Origin: Stutzerimonas xanthomarina
GTDB taxonomy: Bacteria; Pseudomonadota; Gammaproteobacteria; Pseudomonadales; Pseudomonadaceae
Length of the DNA: 64,000 nucleotides
Assembly (NCBI RefSeq): GCF_003935375.1
Contig: NZ_RHQM01000003.1
Location: forward strand, 1-64,000
Reading direction: 5' to 3'
Shown: piece by piece, positions 1 through 8,846 of the stretch
Numbering within the stretch: the first letter of the stretch is position 1
Layout of the letters: the number at the start of each line of letters is the position of its first letter
Translations under genes and position numbers: made by a program
The notes under the pieces: model-generated
Seen by the model: only the letters and a program-made list of their open reading frames with translations
What the model was told of the DNA's origin: nothing
Databases searched by the model: none

Positions 1-330
1 GCGGGTTACCTGGTCGATTTTGATCGACGGCCCGCTTTCAAAAGCAGCGAGGGCTGAAGTCGACCGGAAATACAGGGCTACTTCAGACCTTCCTTAGGAA
101 GAAATCATCAACCGCAGCAAATTCAAAGCAGTCAACAATCGTAGCTTCCCGGGTTATTAGGCCAGCAACAATTTCCAAATTTCCTGATAGACCGGATCGA
201 CCTTCTTGCTACATGCTATCACCGCGTTCCGCGGCATCTAGCTCTTGATATTCCTAAAGCCCAATTCAATTTCCTAGCGCTCTCGATACAATTGGCCACG
301 GCTTTGGCGCTGTAGACATCATGTTCAGAG
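1..330. other. Left edge of window, no confident gene
   Basis: No convincing gene is visible. A plus-strand frame open from the window edge stops at 54 and could be the last 17 codons of a gene starting outside the window, but the piece is too short to identify. The rest is AT-richer than the neighbouring chromosome and has stops in all frames. Confidence 0.3.
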
Positions 331-843
331 CTATGCACAGACGCGGACCCCGCTGCCGGGCTTCGACAGCCTAGCAGCCCCGGCGCAAAACTCACTGTCG
401 ACGCCCCAATCGATCCGGTACACGCTCCCTCTCTTGCCGGTTAAACTTCGTTGCCGGACCGAATCCAGCCGAATCACAGATGCGGGTTCATTTACAGCAG
501 ACGAACCGGCAGGCGCAGGGTTGGGCTTCAGCCTCAGACCATTTAGCCAAAACCACCCTAGATCATTGATCGCATCCGCATCGCCCAACAGAGCCTGTTC
601 ACGCAGCTCCACATAGCGATTTCGAATTATGATCGGATCAACCAATCCAAGAAGCGGATTTGCTTCCCTGATCTCGTGATAGTTGACACCCCGCGCCTGC
701 CCGCTCAGCTCCATCACTCTCAGCGATGGCATACCGATTCCAGCATAAAGGCGTTGCAACTCGTCAGGCTCAACCATCTCGACGCAGTCAGCCCGGGGAA
801 GAAGGTTGTCCATAAGATTGAAGATGTCTGCAGAGTTGCTCAT
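331..843 (-). pseudogene. Truncated Sel1-repeat protein (duplicate copy)
   Basis: The first about 107 residues match the N-terminal part of the intact Sel1-repeat protein at 14013-14885 nearly residue for residue. Both have the PDELQRLYAGIGMPSLR and ANPLLGLVDPI stretches. The match ends near position 520, just after the KPNPA motif, and the remaining open frame to 331 is unrelated. All but the beginning of the repeat region is therefore lost. The start at 843 corresponds to the start of the intact copy; the frame is open further upstream but that part overlaps the divergent regulator gene. It is the left end of a decayed duplicate block. Confidence 0.8.
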
Positions 844-887
844 GCTGCTGCCCATCGATGATCGTGTCTGACCATTTTCAGCGGCCA

Positions 888-906
888 TGCGACAACCTGT
901 GTAGCA
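888..906. promoter_or_regulatory. WYL-regulon palindrome, copy 1 (one mismatch)
   Basis: TGCGACA-ACCTG-TGTAGCA. This is a 7-5-7 palindrome with one mismatch in the right arm compared with the other four copies. It lies between the divergent Sel1 fragment (start 843) and the broken WYL gene (start 926), exactly as the perfect copy at 14931-14949 does in the intact block. The mismatch fits decay of this block. Confidence 0.75.
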
Positions 907-925
907 CACAAACAAGGACGTAACT

Positions 926-1912
926 GTGGAACAGCTGCTTCGCCATGAACTCATTCTTGGCCTTCTCCCGAACAAGGAAAGCGCTCTCGATAGCAATGCC
1001 ATTCACCAACGAGTAGCCAACCAGGGTGTCCAGGTTGATAAGCGCACCATTCAGCGTGACCTAAGCGAGCTAGAACAGAAATTCCCCCATGTGCATAGCA
1101 GGCCAAAGGGAAAAGCCAAGTTGTGGTGGGCAGAAAAGTCGCAGTCGCGACTGAGCATGCTGCCAACAGATGCAATGAACCTCGTCATGATCATGGATCA
1201 CGCGGCTAGATTCGGAATGGCGGCACAGGTTGAGAATCTGGCGCCCCTTCGGAACTACGCAACATCACTGTTGAAAGGAAACCGGCCCAGCCAGGACTGT
1301 TCAGGCAAGATCATCAGCAATACCCGCTTCGTTGTTCTGGAACCAGGCCAAGTGAAGCCGGAGGTCCTAGAGGCTGTCCAACAGGCACTTCTGGATGATG
1401 CCTCTATCGAAGCGCTCTACCTGAAGCGCGGTGCCCGTGAGCCACGAACACTACATATCAAGCCACTAGGTCTTTCCTATCAAGATTCCAATATCTACCT
1501 CGTATGTGTTTTCAAAGGCTTGCCCGAAGGCAAACTGGCCTCCCTTCCCCTGCATCGCTTTCAATCTGCCAAGGCTACATGGGAAGACCTAAGAACTCCT
1601 GACGGTTTTGAGATGAACTCGTTCGAGGTCAAGCGCAGCCTGATATCCCAGAAATCTGAGCACCCAACTCAACTGAAGCTCCGCATTTCTCAGACGCTCT
1701 ACGAACGCCTGGACGAGAACGCGCTCACTGCCGATCAATAGCTACAGCCCACCGCTGATGGCTGGTGGTTGATGACAGGCAGTCTGCCTCTTAGCCAAGG
1801 TCTCGAGCTATGGCTTTTGAGCCAAGGGGAGGAGCTGGAGGTTCTAGAGCCGGCTGAACTGAGGCAGCAAATCGCCTCGTCGGCACGTCGGATGGCCAGA
1901 CTGTACGGTTGA
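926..1912 (+). pseudogene. WYL-domain transcriptional regulator broken by an amber stop
   Basis: This is a near-identical duplicate of the intact WYL regulator at 14969-15961. It has an N-terminal helix-turn-helix (about residues 20-60), a WYL domain (about 150-230) and a C-terminal WCX-like region. A TAG at 1739-1741 replaces the CAG (Gln) of the intact copy. The frame after the stop stays open and homologous to 1910-1912, so a single nonsense change cut about 57 codons. The truncated 271-residue product might still bind DNA, but it lacks most of the C-terminal domain. The GTG at 926 aligns with the GTG chosen for the intact copy. Confidence 0.85.
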
Positions 1913-1913
1913 A

Positions 1914-1932
1914 TGCGACACAGGCTGTCGCA
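1914..1932. promoter_or_regulatory. WYL-regulon palindrome, copy 2
   Basis: TGCGACA-CAGGC-TGTCGCA, perfect arms. It lies directly after the broken WYL gene and ends 48 bp before the start of the small protein gene at 1980. The same spacing is seen at 15963-15981 before the small gene of the intact block. Confidence 0.8.
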
Positions 1933-1979
1933 TGCTGGGAGCATTCTGTCTCCGATTACCTGACCATGGAGACTCAGCT

Positions 1980-2144
1980 ATGAAGACCTATTCCGCTTTC
2001 CTTCAGCGCGTAATCCCTAATGCGGGACCTCGCGCCAATTTCAAGACCACAGTGCAGGCCGTGAGTTCCGAAATGGCTCGCATCACAGCCGAAGCCCAAT
2101 ACCCGGGCTACAAATGCGCCAACGCCCCCGTGCCGGTACGCTGA
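1980..2144 (+). CDS. Conserved small protein (54 aa), first copy
   Basis: It encodes 54 residues starting MKTYSAFLQRV and differs from the copy at 16029-16193 at only a few positions. Conservation of the reading frame, the start, the GGAG ribosome binding site and the leader between the two copies shows that this is a real gene. A third, frameshifted copy lies near 2955-3068. The composition (short beta-like segments, a QYPGYKCAN motif near the C-terminus) does not match a function I recognise. It has no signal peptide or membrane segment. In this block the operon genes that should follow are missing. Confidence 0.7.
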   Translation: MKTYSAFLQRVIPNAGPRANFKTTVQAVSSEMARITAEAQYPGYKCANAPVPVR

Positions 2145-2304
2145 AGTGTCCAAGCCACACTTCGGCAAATTGGGGCCTGGAGACCATCTTTATTACCAGT
2201 ACCATTTGGTAAAGACGACCCCAACGATCAACATCATCCCAATCTCAGCCTACGACTACACCGAGCACTCAGTTAGCTGAACCGAGCAAAACAAGCCGAA
2301 GACA

Positions 2305-2560
2305 CTAAATGACCGTTTCTTTTTTCTGTGGATCGCATTCAACGCTGCCTACGCCACCGATATCGTCGAGCAGCAGCGATTATCCGAGCGGGAAACCTTC
2401 AAAGCCTTTCTCGAAAAACCGTGTTCCTTGGTAGCAACAAAAACATCTAGACTTCGTCTGGTCGGAGTTTCCCGGCAGCACTCGCGTACTACTGGACAAC
2501 CCGTACACCCTGCGCAACCCAGCTCATTCATGGTGGAGCAACCTGGAATGGCAGAGTGAG
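2305..2560 (+). pseudogene. Remnant of a HEPN-like protein gene
   Basis: One frame reads RFFFLWIAFNAAYAT followed by a charged helix. After a frame change near 2440 another frame reads DFVWSEFPGSTRVLLDNPY and runs to a TAG at 2558-2560. The WIAFNAAY and RVLLDN pattern is what I associate with HEPN-type helical proteins found with defence genes. At least one frameshift and no clear start remain, so it is not expressed as an intact protein. Family assignment is by pattern only. Confidence 0.45.
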
Positions 2561-2954
2561 TAGGGATTAGCTACGAGACTGCTGCTACCTGCTAGGAAAA
2601 CTGATGCCCTTGATCATCTAGATCACGCTGGACAGCCCGGACACCTTATGGGGCGATGCCAAATACCCAGTGGCTGGCTGAGGATGGACACAGGTTCATG
2701 TGATTGAGATGAACATCAATATGAGTGCAGCATGGGCACGGCTGCCAAAGGCTCGCATGCTGGCTCGTCGACTTACCTCTTGATTTTGTCTACCCCCTCT
2801 TAAGCAGGCGTCCACTGATGCAGCAAACCGGTTCCTACAGGTTGGACTTGCCTGGGAGCTGGCTTGTCGGAGCGACGAACCGCAACGATTGTGTCTATTC
2901 AGGCCCTAGCGGCGGTATTCGCCATCCACCAGCCGCGATACCCCCAGCGGGTTG
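2561..2954. other. Degenerate stretch before recD, no gene seen
   Basis: Only short overlapping frames with no recognisable product. The base composition is mixed and the segment sits between remnants (HEPN-like and small-protein fragments), so I read it as decayed island DNA. Confidence 0.4.
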
Positions 2955-3068
2955 GCCTCCTGCAGCGCCGCCGGCCCTCAGGTCAACTTCACCATCACCG
3001 TCCAGGCCGTAAGCTCTGACATGGCAAAGGTCACGGCCCAGGCCAGTAACCCGGCTACAAATGCCTGA
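2955..3068 (+). pseudogene. Third, frameshifted copy of the small protein gene
   Basis: Positions 2982-3068 translate to VNFTITVQAVSSDMAKVTAQ, matching the middle of the 54-residue small protein at 1980 and 16029. A one-base loss near 3047 shifts the conserved PGYKC end out of frame and gives an early stop at 3066-3068. Upstream, an LLQR-like piece in another frame corresponds to the FLQR start region. It ends 10 bp before the recD stop codon. Confidence 0.65.
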
Positions 3069-3078
3069 ATTCGCCCAC

Positions 3079-5166
3079 TCAGATGCGTTGAGCCAGCGCC
3101 TCATGCAGTTGCAACGCCAAGCCGCTGGTGCGCTGCACGTTGCGGCCCACCGCGCCTTCGAACACACCCGGGTGAGTCTCGGCCAGGCTGAACCATTCCC
3201 TGGCGCGGGTGATGGCGGTGTACAGCAGCTCCTTAGTCAACACCGGGTTCAGCGCATCAGGCAACACCAGCGCGGTGTGGTTGAACTCCGAGCCCTGGGA
3301 CTTGTGCACCGTCATGGCGAACACCGTCTCCACCTCCACCAACCGGCTCGGCATCACGAAGCGCACGCCGCCACTGCCGTCGTTGCGCGGGAAGGCCACG
3401 CGCAGGGCCAGCGCACCGTCCGGCCCCGGCACCCATAGCGCGATGCCAATATCGCCGTTCATCAGGTTCAAGCTGTAGTCATTGCGCGTCACCAGCACCG
3501 GACGCCCTTCGTACCAGCCGTGGTCGCTGTCCAGCAAGCCGCGGCGACGCAATTGCGTAGCCACACGCTGGTTAAGCCCTTCGACGCCCCAAGGCCCCCG
3601 GCGCAATGCGCAGAGCAGGCGGAACTGGTCGAATGCAGACAACACCTTGCCTGCCCAACCGGCCCATAGCTCGCTGTCCCACTGTGTATCAGCCACAGGG
3701 CGCAAGTCGCGCAGTTGCACCAGGTAATGCCGGTAGCCGGGCGCATTGCGGTTGCCATCGATGGCCAGGTCGCTAAGCGCCGCATCCTGCTCGCCACGCA
3801 CCAGCAGGTTGAAAAGTTGCTCCGAGGGCTGTTCGAGCGCACGCCGTGCTTCGCCCGCCTGCTTGTTGTTGATCAGCTTGGCCAGGCGCCCGATACCCTT
3901 CTGCGGGTCGAAACGCCAAGAGCGGCGCAACATCACGGTCTGCTGCGCCAGCGGGGCACCCGCGCCTTCGGCCATCTGCAACTCAGGGTCAACCAGCGCC
4001 TCACCGCTGTGGGTGCTCAGCCACTGGGCGGTTTGCGCGTTGTAGTCGCCTTTTTCAGCCTCGCGGCACAAGTCGCCCATCACCGAACCGGCTTCCACCG
4101 AGGCCAACTGGTCCTTGTCGCCTAGCAGAATCAAGCGCGCTGCCTGGGGCAAGGCATCCAGCACGCAGGCCATCATTTCCAGGTCGATCATCGAGGCTTC
4201 ATCGACCACCAGTACATCCAGCTCCAGCGGTTTATCGCGCTGGTGAATGAAGTTGCGCGAGTTCGGTCGGCTGCCCAGCAAGCGGTGCAAGGTGGACACA
4301 TCCGTCGGGATCTCGGCGCGCACCGCATCACTCACCGGCAACACCCGAACCTCCTTGCCAATGGACTCGGACAACCGCGCCGCCGCCTTGCCGGTCGGCG
4401 CCGCCAGGCGGATGCGCAGCGGCTTGCCGCTCTCGACCGCCGGGGTTTGCAGCAACCCCAGCAGGCGCACCACCGAGGTGGTCTTGCCGGTGCCCGGGCC
4501 GCCAGTGATGACGCTGAAGTTGCCACGGGCCGCCAGCGCGCAGGCAATTTTCTGCCAATTGCTGCCTTGCGCGCGCTCGGCTTCGGAACGGGCGGGAAAC
4601 AGTTCATCGAGACGGCTAGCGAAGTTATCTGGTGTGACCGGCGCCACGCTCAAGCGTGCGCTTAAGGCTTGGGCGATGCTGCACTCGTAGTTCCAGTAGC
4701 GGCGCAAGTAAAGGCGCAGCCCCACCAGCACCAAGGGCCGCTCGGGGGCGTCCTGGCGGGCGTCACGGTCCTCGACCAGGGTGCTGGCGGCCAGAGCCTG
4801 GCGCCACTGCGTAGCGTCCAGGCCCTGCAACCATTGCGACGGCAGCGTACTGCCCTCCTCGCCTTCTGGTGGCAACGACAGCACGAAATCCGGCGCTGCC
4901 AGGGTGGCGGTAAGGTCCAGGCAGGCATGGCCACGGCCCAGTTGGTGGCTGGTCATCGCGGCGGCCAGCAGCACGCTGGCCTGGGCCTGAGGGTCTTGTT
5001 CAAGAATGAATTTCGCCAAGGCACGATCCAGCGCGCGCAACCAGCCACGCGCCACCCAGGTATCGACTTGCTGCAAGAGCTCGCTGCTGCTGGCGGCGCC
5101 AATGAACACCGCCACCTGCTCGGTATCGCCCTGGCTGCTGCTCAGTTGCTTGAGGGTCTGGCTCAT
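3079..5166 (-). CDS. recD: RecBCD enzyme, RecD subunit (exodeoxyribonuclease V alpha)
   Basis: This 695-residue superfamily 1B helicase is the fast 5'-3' motor of the RecBCD complex, which loads on double-strand ends, degrades foreign linear DNA and starts recombination. Visible signs are a Walker A GGPGTGKTT (about residue 220), VVDEASMID, LLGDKDQLASVE, and a C-terminal TVHKSQGSEF with YTAITRAR. The length is slightly above E. coli RecD. Its start overlaps the recB stop (5163-5166, ATGA), so recC-recB-recD is one translationally coupled unit. It lies inside the ssrA island, so it may be a second copy next to a chromosomal one; this window cannot show that. Confidence 0.95.
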   Translation of the reverse strand: MSQTLKQLSSSQGDTEQVAVFIGAASSSELLQQVDTWVARGWLRALDRALAKFILEQDPQAQASVLLAAAMTSHQLGRGHACLDLTATLAAPDFVLSLPPEGEEGSTLPSQWLQGLDATQWRQALAASTLVEDRDARQDAPERPLVLVGLRLYLRRYWNYECSIAQALSARLSVAPVTPDNFASRLDELFPARSEAERAQGSNWQKIACALAARGNFSVITGGPGTGKTTSVVRLLGLLQTPAVESGKPLRIRLAAPTGKAAARLSESIGKEVRVLPVSDAVRAEIPTDVSTLHRLLGSRPNSRNFIHQRDKPLELDVLVVDEASMIDLEMMACVLDALPQAARLILLGDKDQLASVEAGSVMGDLCREAEKGDYNAQTAQWLSTHSGEALVDPELQMAEGAGAPLAQQTVMLRRSWRFDPQKGIGRLAKLINNKQAGEARRALEQPSEQLFNLLVRGEQDAALSDLAIDGNRNAPGYRHYLVQLRDLRPVADTQWDSELWAGWAGKVLSAFDQFRLLCALRRGPWGVEGLNQRVATQLRRRGLLDSDHGWYEGRPVLVTRNDYSLNLMNGDIGIALWVPGPDGALALRVAFPRNDGSGGVRFVMPSRLVEVETVFAMTVHKSQGSEFNHTALVLPDALNPVLTKELLYTAITRAREWFSLAETHPGVFEGAVGRNVQRTSGLALQLHEALAQRI

Positions 5167-8100
5167 GCGCTGGCCTCCTCGAACTGGCCCATGAAGAGTT
5201 GGTCAAGCTGCTCGATCAGTTGCTGCGGTGGCCGCTCGAAGTGCAGGCCATGGGTGGGCGCCTGGTGCCCACGAATGAACAGGTACAGCGCCCCGCCCAT
5301 GTGCTGCTCGTAGTCGTAGCCGGGCAGGCGCAGCTTGAGCTGGCGATGCAGGGCCAACAGGTACAGGCACAGCTGCAGATCGTAGCGTTTGTCCAGCATG
5401 GTTTCGGCCATGGCCTCAGCGACATAGGCGCTATCGGTGCTGCCCAGCCAGTTGGATTTGTAGTCCGCCACGTAGTAGCGGCCCTCGTGCTCGAAGGTCA
5501 GGTCGATGAAGCCTTTGAACATGCCGTTCAACTGGTTGGGCGCTAGTATCAGTCGCGGCGTACCGCCGAGGGTGTGTTCGCGTACCAAGGCATCGAGGCG
5601 TTCGACGTTCACGTTGCGGCTGGAGAACCAGAACTCCATCTCGACCTGATAGGTGCTCAACCCGGCTAGCGTGCACTGGGTGCCGTTGAAGCGCAGTGGG
5701 GCCTTGAGATAATGGCTCAACCAAGCCGACAGCGGGTCGATCCAGCGCTCCCAGCCGCGCAGGTTGCAGCGCCGGGCCACGGCGTCGTGCAGGGCTTGCT
5801 CGTCGCTGGCAGCGTTGCCGAAGCCCTCATCGCCGGCCCACTCGAACAGCCCGTGCAGGAAAGTGCCCGGCCCCGCCCCTCGGGGGAAGGCGTGAATACC
5901 AACGCCGGCAGGCGGGTTCTGCTCGTCGTCCTGCTCTTGCAGGTTGGCTTCCAGCGCGGTGGCAGGCTCAGGGGCAACCGGCGACTCGGCGCCCATCCGC
6001 GCACGGTCGTCGGCGATGGCCAAGGCAGAGTAGCTGGCGATCCACCAGTTCGTCGCCAGCGCATGCAGCGGGCGCAAGGCCTCGCTTACCGTCGGGCGCG
6101 CAGGTGCCACATGGACACCCTCGGTTTGCGCAGGGGCCTTGCACACCGCGATGTCGTCGCAGCCCTTCGCGAAGGCGTCCACCACTTCAGCCAACCAATC
6201 AGGGGCAACCGTGCCTTCGCCTGCCAGCAAGTAGCCCAAGCCCGACTTGTGCAGGTCTATCGACGAGCCTCCGGTCTTGAACCCCTGGGGCGCCACGCAG
6301 ATCCAGGTGGCGTAGCGGGCGCGGGTCAGGGCGACATACAGCAGGCGCATTTCCTCGCCCATGCGCTCATCGTCAGCGCGTTTCTGCGCAGGCTTTGCCG
6401 GGTCGCCCTTGGCCAGTTCAAGCACCAGGCTGTAATGCTCATCCTGTCGTTCATGGAACATCGGCGGCGCCTTGCTACGGCCATCCACCGCCCTGGCGCT
6501 GCACGCGAACGGCAACATCACCAAGGGGTACTCCAGGCCCTTGGACTTGTGCACGGTCACCACTTTGATCAGGTCCGAGTCGCTTTCCAGGCGCAGAATT
6601 TCTTCCTCGCTCTGCTCCTTGATCTGCTCGGCCAGATGGCGAATCAGCGCGTGCTCGCCATCGAGTTCGGCGGCGCTGCGCTGCAGCCATTCGGCCAGGT
6701 GCAGCAGGTTTGTCAGGCGGCGCTCGCCCTGTTCTTCAGCCAGCAAACGGGCCGGCACCTTGAAGGTTGCAAGCAGCCTGCGCAGCATGGGCAGCACGCC
6801 TTGTTGCTGCCACAGCACGCGGAAGTCGCGGAACCACTGCACATGCGCTTCCCAGCACAGCTCGTTCTGGTTCAACTGCTCCAGGTCCTGCCAGGAAATG
6901 CCCACGCTGCGGGTGGCCAATGCCGCACGCAGCAAGCGATCGCTGGTGGGCTGGGCGCAGGCCCGCAGGATGCACAGCAGGTCGGTGGCTTCTTCGCTTT
7001 CGAATACTGAGTCGCGGTCAGACAGATAAACGCTGGCCAGTTTGCGACGCGCAAGGGCCTTGCGAATAGCTTCGGCTTCCTTGCGGCTGCGTACCAGAAT
7101 GGCGATATCGGCAGGCTTGAGTGCAGTGAGTTGGCCATCGCTGTTGCGCAGGCCCGAGGGTTTTTCTGCACTGCGGTCGAGCCAGGCCTGAATCGCCGAG
7201 GCGCATACCTCGGAGGCCTCGCGCAGGTAAGTGGCGTTGTTGATTACTCCGTTGGTTTGCAGCTGCCAGAGGGTCAGGGCCTTCTGCTTTTCACCCTCGA
7301 TCTCCAACGTATCGCTGCGGCCTTTGGCATCAACACCTTCGAACGGCACCGGGTTCTCCTTCCCCTCCTCGGCAAACCGGAACGCTGCTCGGGGGTGGGC
7401 TTCGGCGAACTTGAAACAATGGTTGGCGGCATCGACCATCGCTTGGGTGGAGCGGTAGTTGGTGCCCAGGGTGTAATGCCGGCCCTTGGTAGCCTCACGC
7501 GCTTTGAGGTAGGTGTAGATGTCGGCGCCACGGAACGAATAGATTGCCTGTTTCGGGTCGCCGATCATGAACAGGCCGCAGTCGGGCAGGTTTTCTCCAA
7601 TGCAGTAGATTTTGCCGAAGATGCCGTACTGAACCGGGTCGGTGTCCTGGAACTCGTCGATCAGGGCCACCGGGTACTGCTGGCGAATGGTCTGCGCCAG
7701 GCGCGGGCCAGACGGGCCTTCCAGGGCACGGCCAAGGCGGTTGAGCAAGTCGTCGAAACCGATCTGCGCCCGGCGCAGCTTTTCTTCCTCGAAGGCGCCC
7801 TGCACTTCACGCAGAGCATGCAGCAGCAACTGCGCGCGGATGTCCTGCTTCGACTCCTCATGGTCGACCCAAGCATCGATGGCTCGAAACGCTGGGTGCG
7901 TACCGATGGCACCGCCTTTGTTCAGCTTGAAGCGGGCTTGCCCGCATTTGCGAACGTGGCTACTGGCTTCGCCTCCCTGGCTCCAGGCGGCGATATCGCC
8001 AAGCATTTGATCAAAAGTTTCGGGGGTTTTGGTGGGGTAGGACTTGCCGTTCAGTGCGCTGCGCGCGCTGTGCAGCAACGCCTCCAGAGCCACGATGTCG

Positions 8101-8846
8101 TTGGCCCAGGCCGCCCTTGCCTGCGCTTCGAGCGCGACGCACTGCGCAGCCCAGTCAGCAGGCCCCTGAAGCAAAGCATCCAGGCGCGCGGGCGCTGTGA
8201 TCGACATCCCTGCCTGCTGAAACTCGGCATCGCTACGCGACAGCAGCGGCGTCAGCGCTTCGCGTAGCTCGGTGGGGCTTTTGAAGCTATCCGTCACCAC
8301 CCTGGCAACCTCAGGCGGCAGGCCATAGAACTGCTGGCGCCAGTAGTCCCTGACCACTTCATCGAGCAACTCGCGCTGGTCGGTTTCCAGTGTCTGGGTA
8401 AACAGGCTGCCGCTGTCGAAGGCGTGCTCGCGCAGCATCCGGTAGCACCAGCCATGAATGGTCGAAACCGCGGCTTCGTCCATCCACTCGCTGGCCAACT
8501 GCAACCGACGAGCACAGGCCGGCCACTGATCGGCGGGGTAACCGTTGCGCAGTTTCACCAGCAGCGGGTCGTGACGCTCATCAGGTGCCTGAAAGCACTG
8601 GGCAGCCTCGTTCAACCGTGCGCGAATGCGGTCGCGCAGCTCTTGGGTGGCGGCGTCGGTGAAGGTCACCACCAGAATTTGCGGCGGCGTCAGCGCTTGC
8701 TTGAACGCAGCATCGCCTCCATGGCCCAGTACCAGCCGCACGTACAGCAAGGCGATGGTGAAGGTTTTGCCGGTGCCGGCACTCGCTTCGATCAAGCGGC
8801 TGCCATGCAGTGGGAAATCGAGGGGGTTGAGGTTAACCGCTGTCAT
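5163..8846 (-). CDS. recB: RecBCD enzyme, RecB subunit (exodeoxyribonuclease V beta)
   Basis: This 1227-residue helicase-nuclease supplies the 3'-5' motor and the only nuclease site of RecBCD. The N-terminal UvrD-like helicase shows ASAGTGKTFT (Walker A), ALIDEFQDTDPVQ, GDPKQAIYSFRGAD and VTVHKSKGLEYP. The C-terminal RecB nuclease domain shows YYVADYKSNW, containing the catalytic DxK. All are intact, so an active enzyme is expected. The ATG at 8846 was chosen because it overlaps the recC stop by 4 bp (ATGA) and begins the conserved N-terminus. The longer open frame to 8936 lies inside recC. Confidence 0.95.
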   Translation of the reverse strand: MTAVNLNPLDFPLHGSRLIEASAGTGKTFTIALLYVRLVLGHGGDAAFKQALTPPQILVVTFTDAATQELRDRIRARLNEAAQCFQAPDERHDPLLVKLRNGYPADQWPACARRLQLASEWMDEAAVSTIHGWCYRMLREHAFDSGSLFTQTLETDQRELLDEVVRDYWRQQFYGLPPEVARVVTDSFKSPTELREALTPLLSRSDAEFQQAGMSITAPARLDALLQGPADWAAQCVALEAQARAAWANDIVALEALLHSARSALNGKSYPTKTPETFDQMLGDIAAWSQGGEASSHVRKCGQARFKLNKGGAIGTHPAFRAIDAWVDHEESKQDIRAQLLLHALREVQGAFEEEKLRRAQIGFDDLLNRLGRALEGPSGPRLAQTIRQQYPVALIDEFQDTDPVQYGIFGKIYCIGENLPDCGLFMIGDPKQAIYSFRGADIYTYLKAREATKGRHYTLGTNYRSTQAMVDAANHCFKFAEAHPRAAFRFAEEGKENPVPFEGVDAKGRSDTLEIEGEKQKALTLWQLQTNGVINNATYLREASEVCASAIQAWLDRSAEKPSGLRNSDGQLTALKPADIAILVRSRKEAEAIRKALARRKLASVYLSDRDSVFESEEATDLLCILRACAQPTSDRLLRAALATRSVGISWQDLEQLNQNELCWEAHVQWFRDFRVLWQQQGVLPMLRRLLATFKVPARLLAEEQGERRLTNLLHLAEWLQRSAAELDGEHALIRHLAEQIKEQSEEEILRLESDSDLIKVVTVHKSKGLEYPLVMLPFACSARAVDGRSKAPPMFHERQDEHYSLVLELAKGDPAKPAQKRADDERMGEEMRLLYVALTRARYATWICVAPQGFKTGGSSIDLHKSGLGYLLAGEGTVAPDWLAEVVDAFAKGCDDIAVCKAPAQTEGVHVAPARPTVSEALRPLHALATNWWIASYSALAIADDRARMGAESPVAPEPATALEANLQEQDDEQNPPAGVGIHAFPRGAGPGTFLHGLFEWAGDEGFGNAASDEQALHDAVARRCNLRGWERWIDPLSAWLSHYLKAPLRFNGTQCTLAGLSTYQVEMEFWFSSRNVNVERLDALVREHTLGGTPRLILAPNQLNGMFKGFIDLTFEHEGRYYVADYKSNWLGSTDSAYVAEAMAETMLDKRYDLQLCLYLLALHRQLKLRLPGYDYEQHMGGALYLFIRGHQAPTHGLHFERPPQQLIEQLDQLFMGQFEEASA

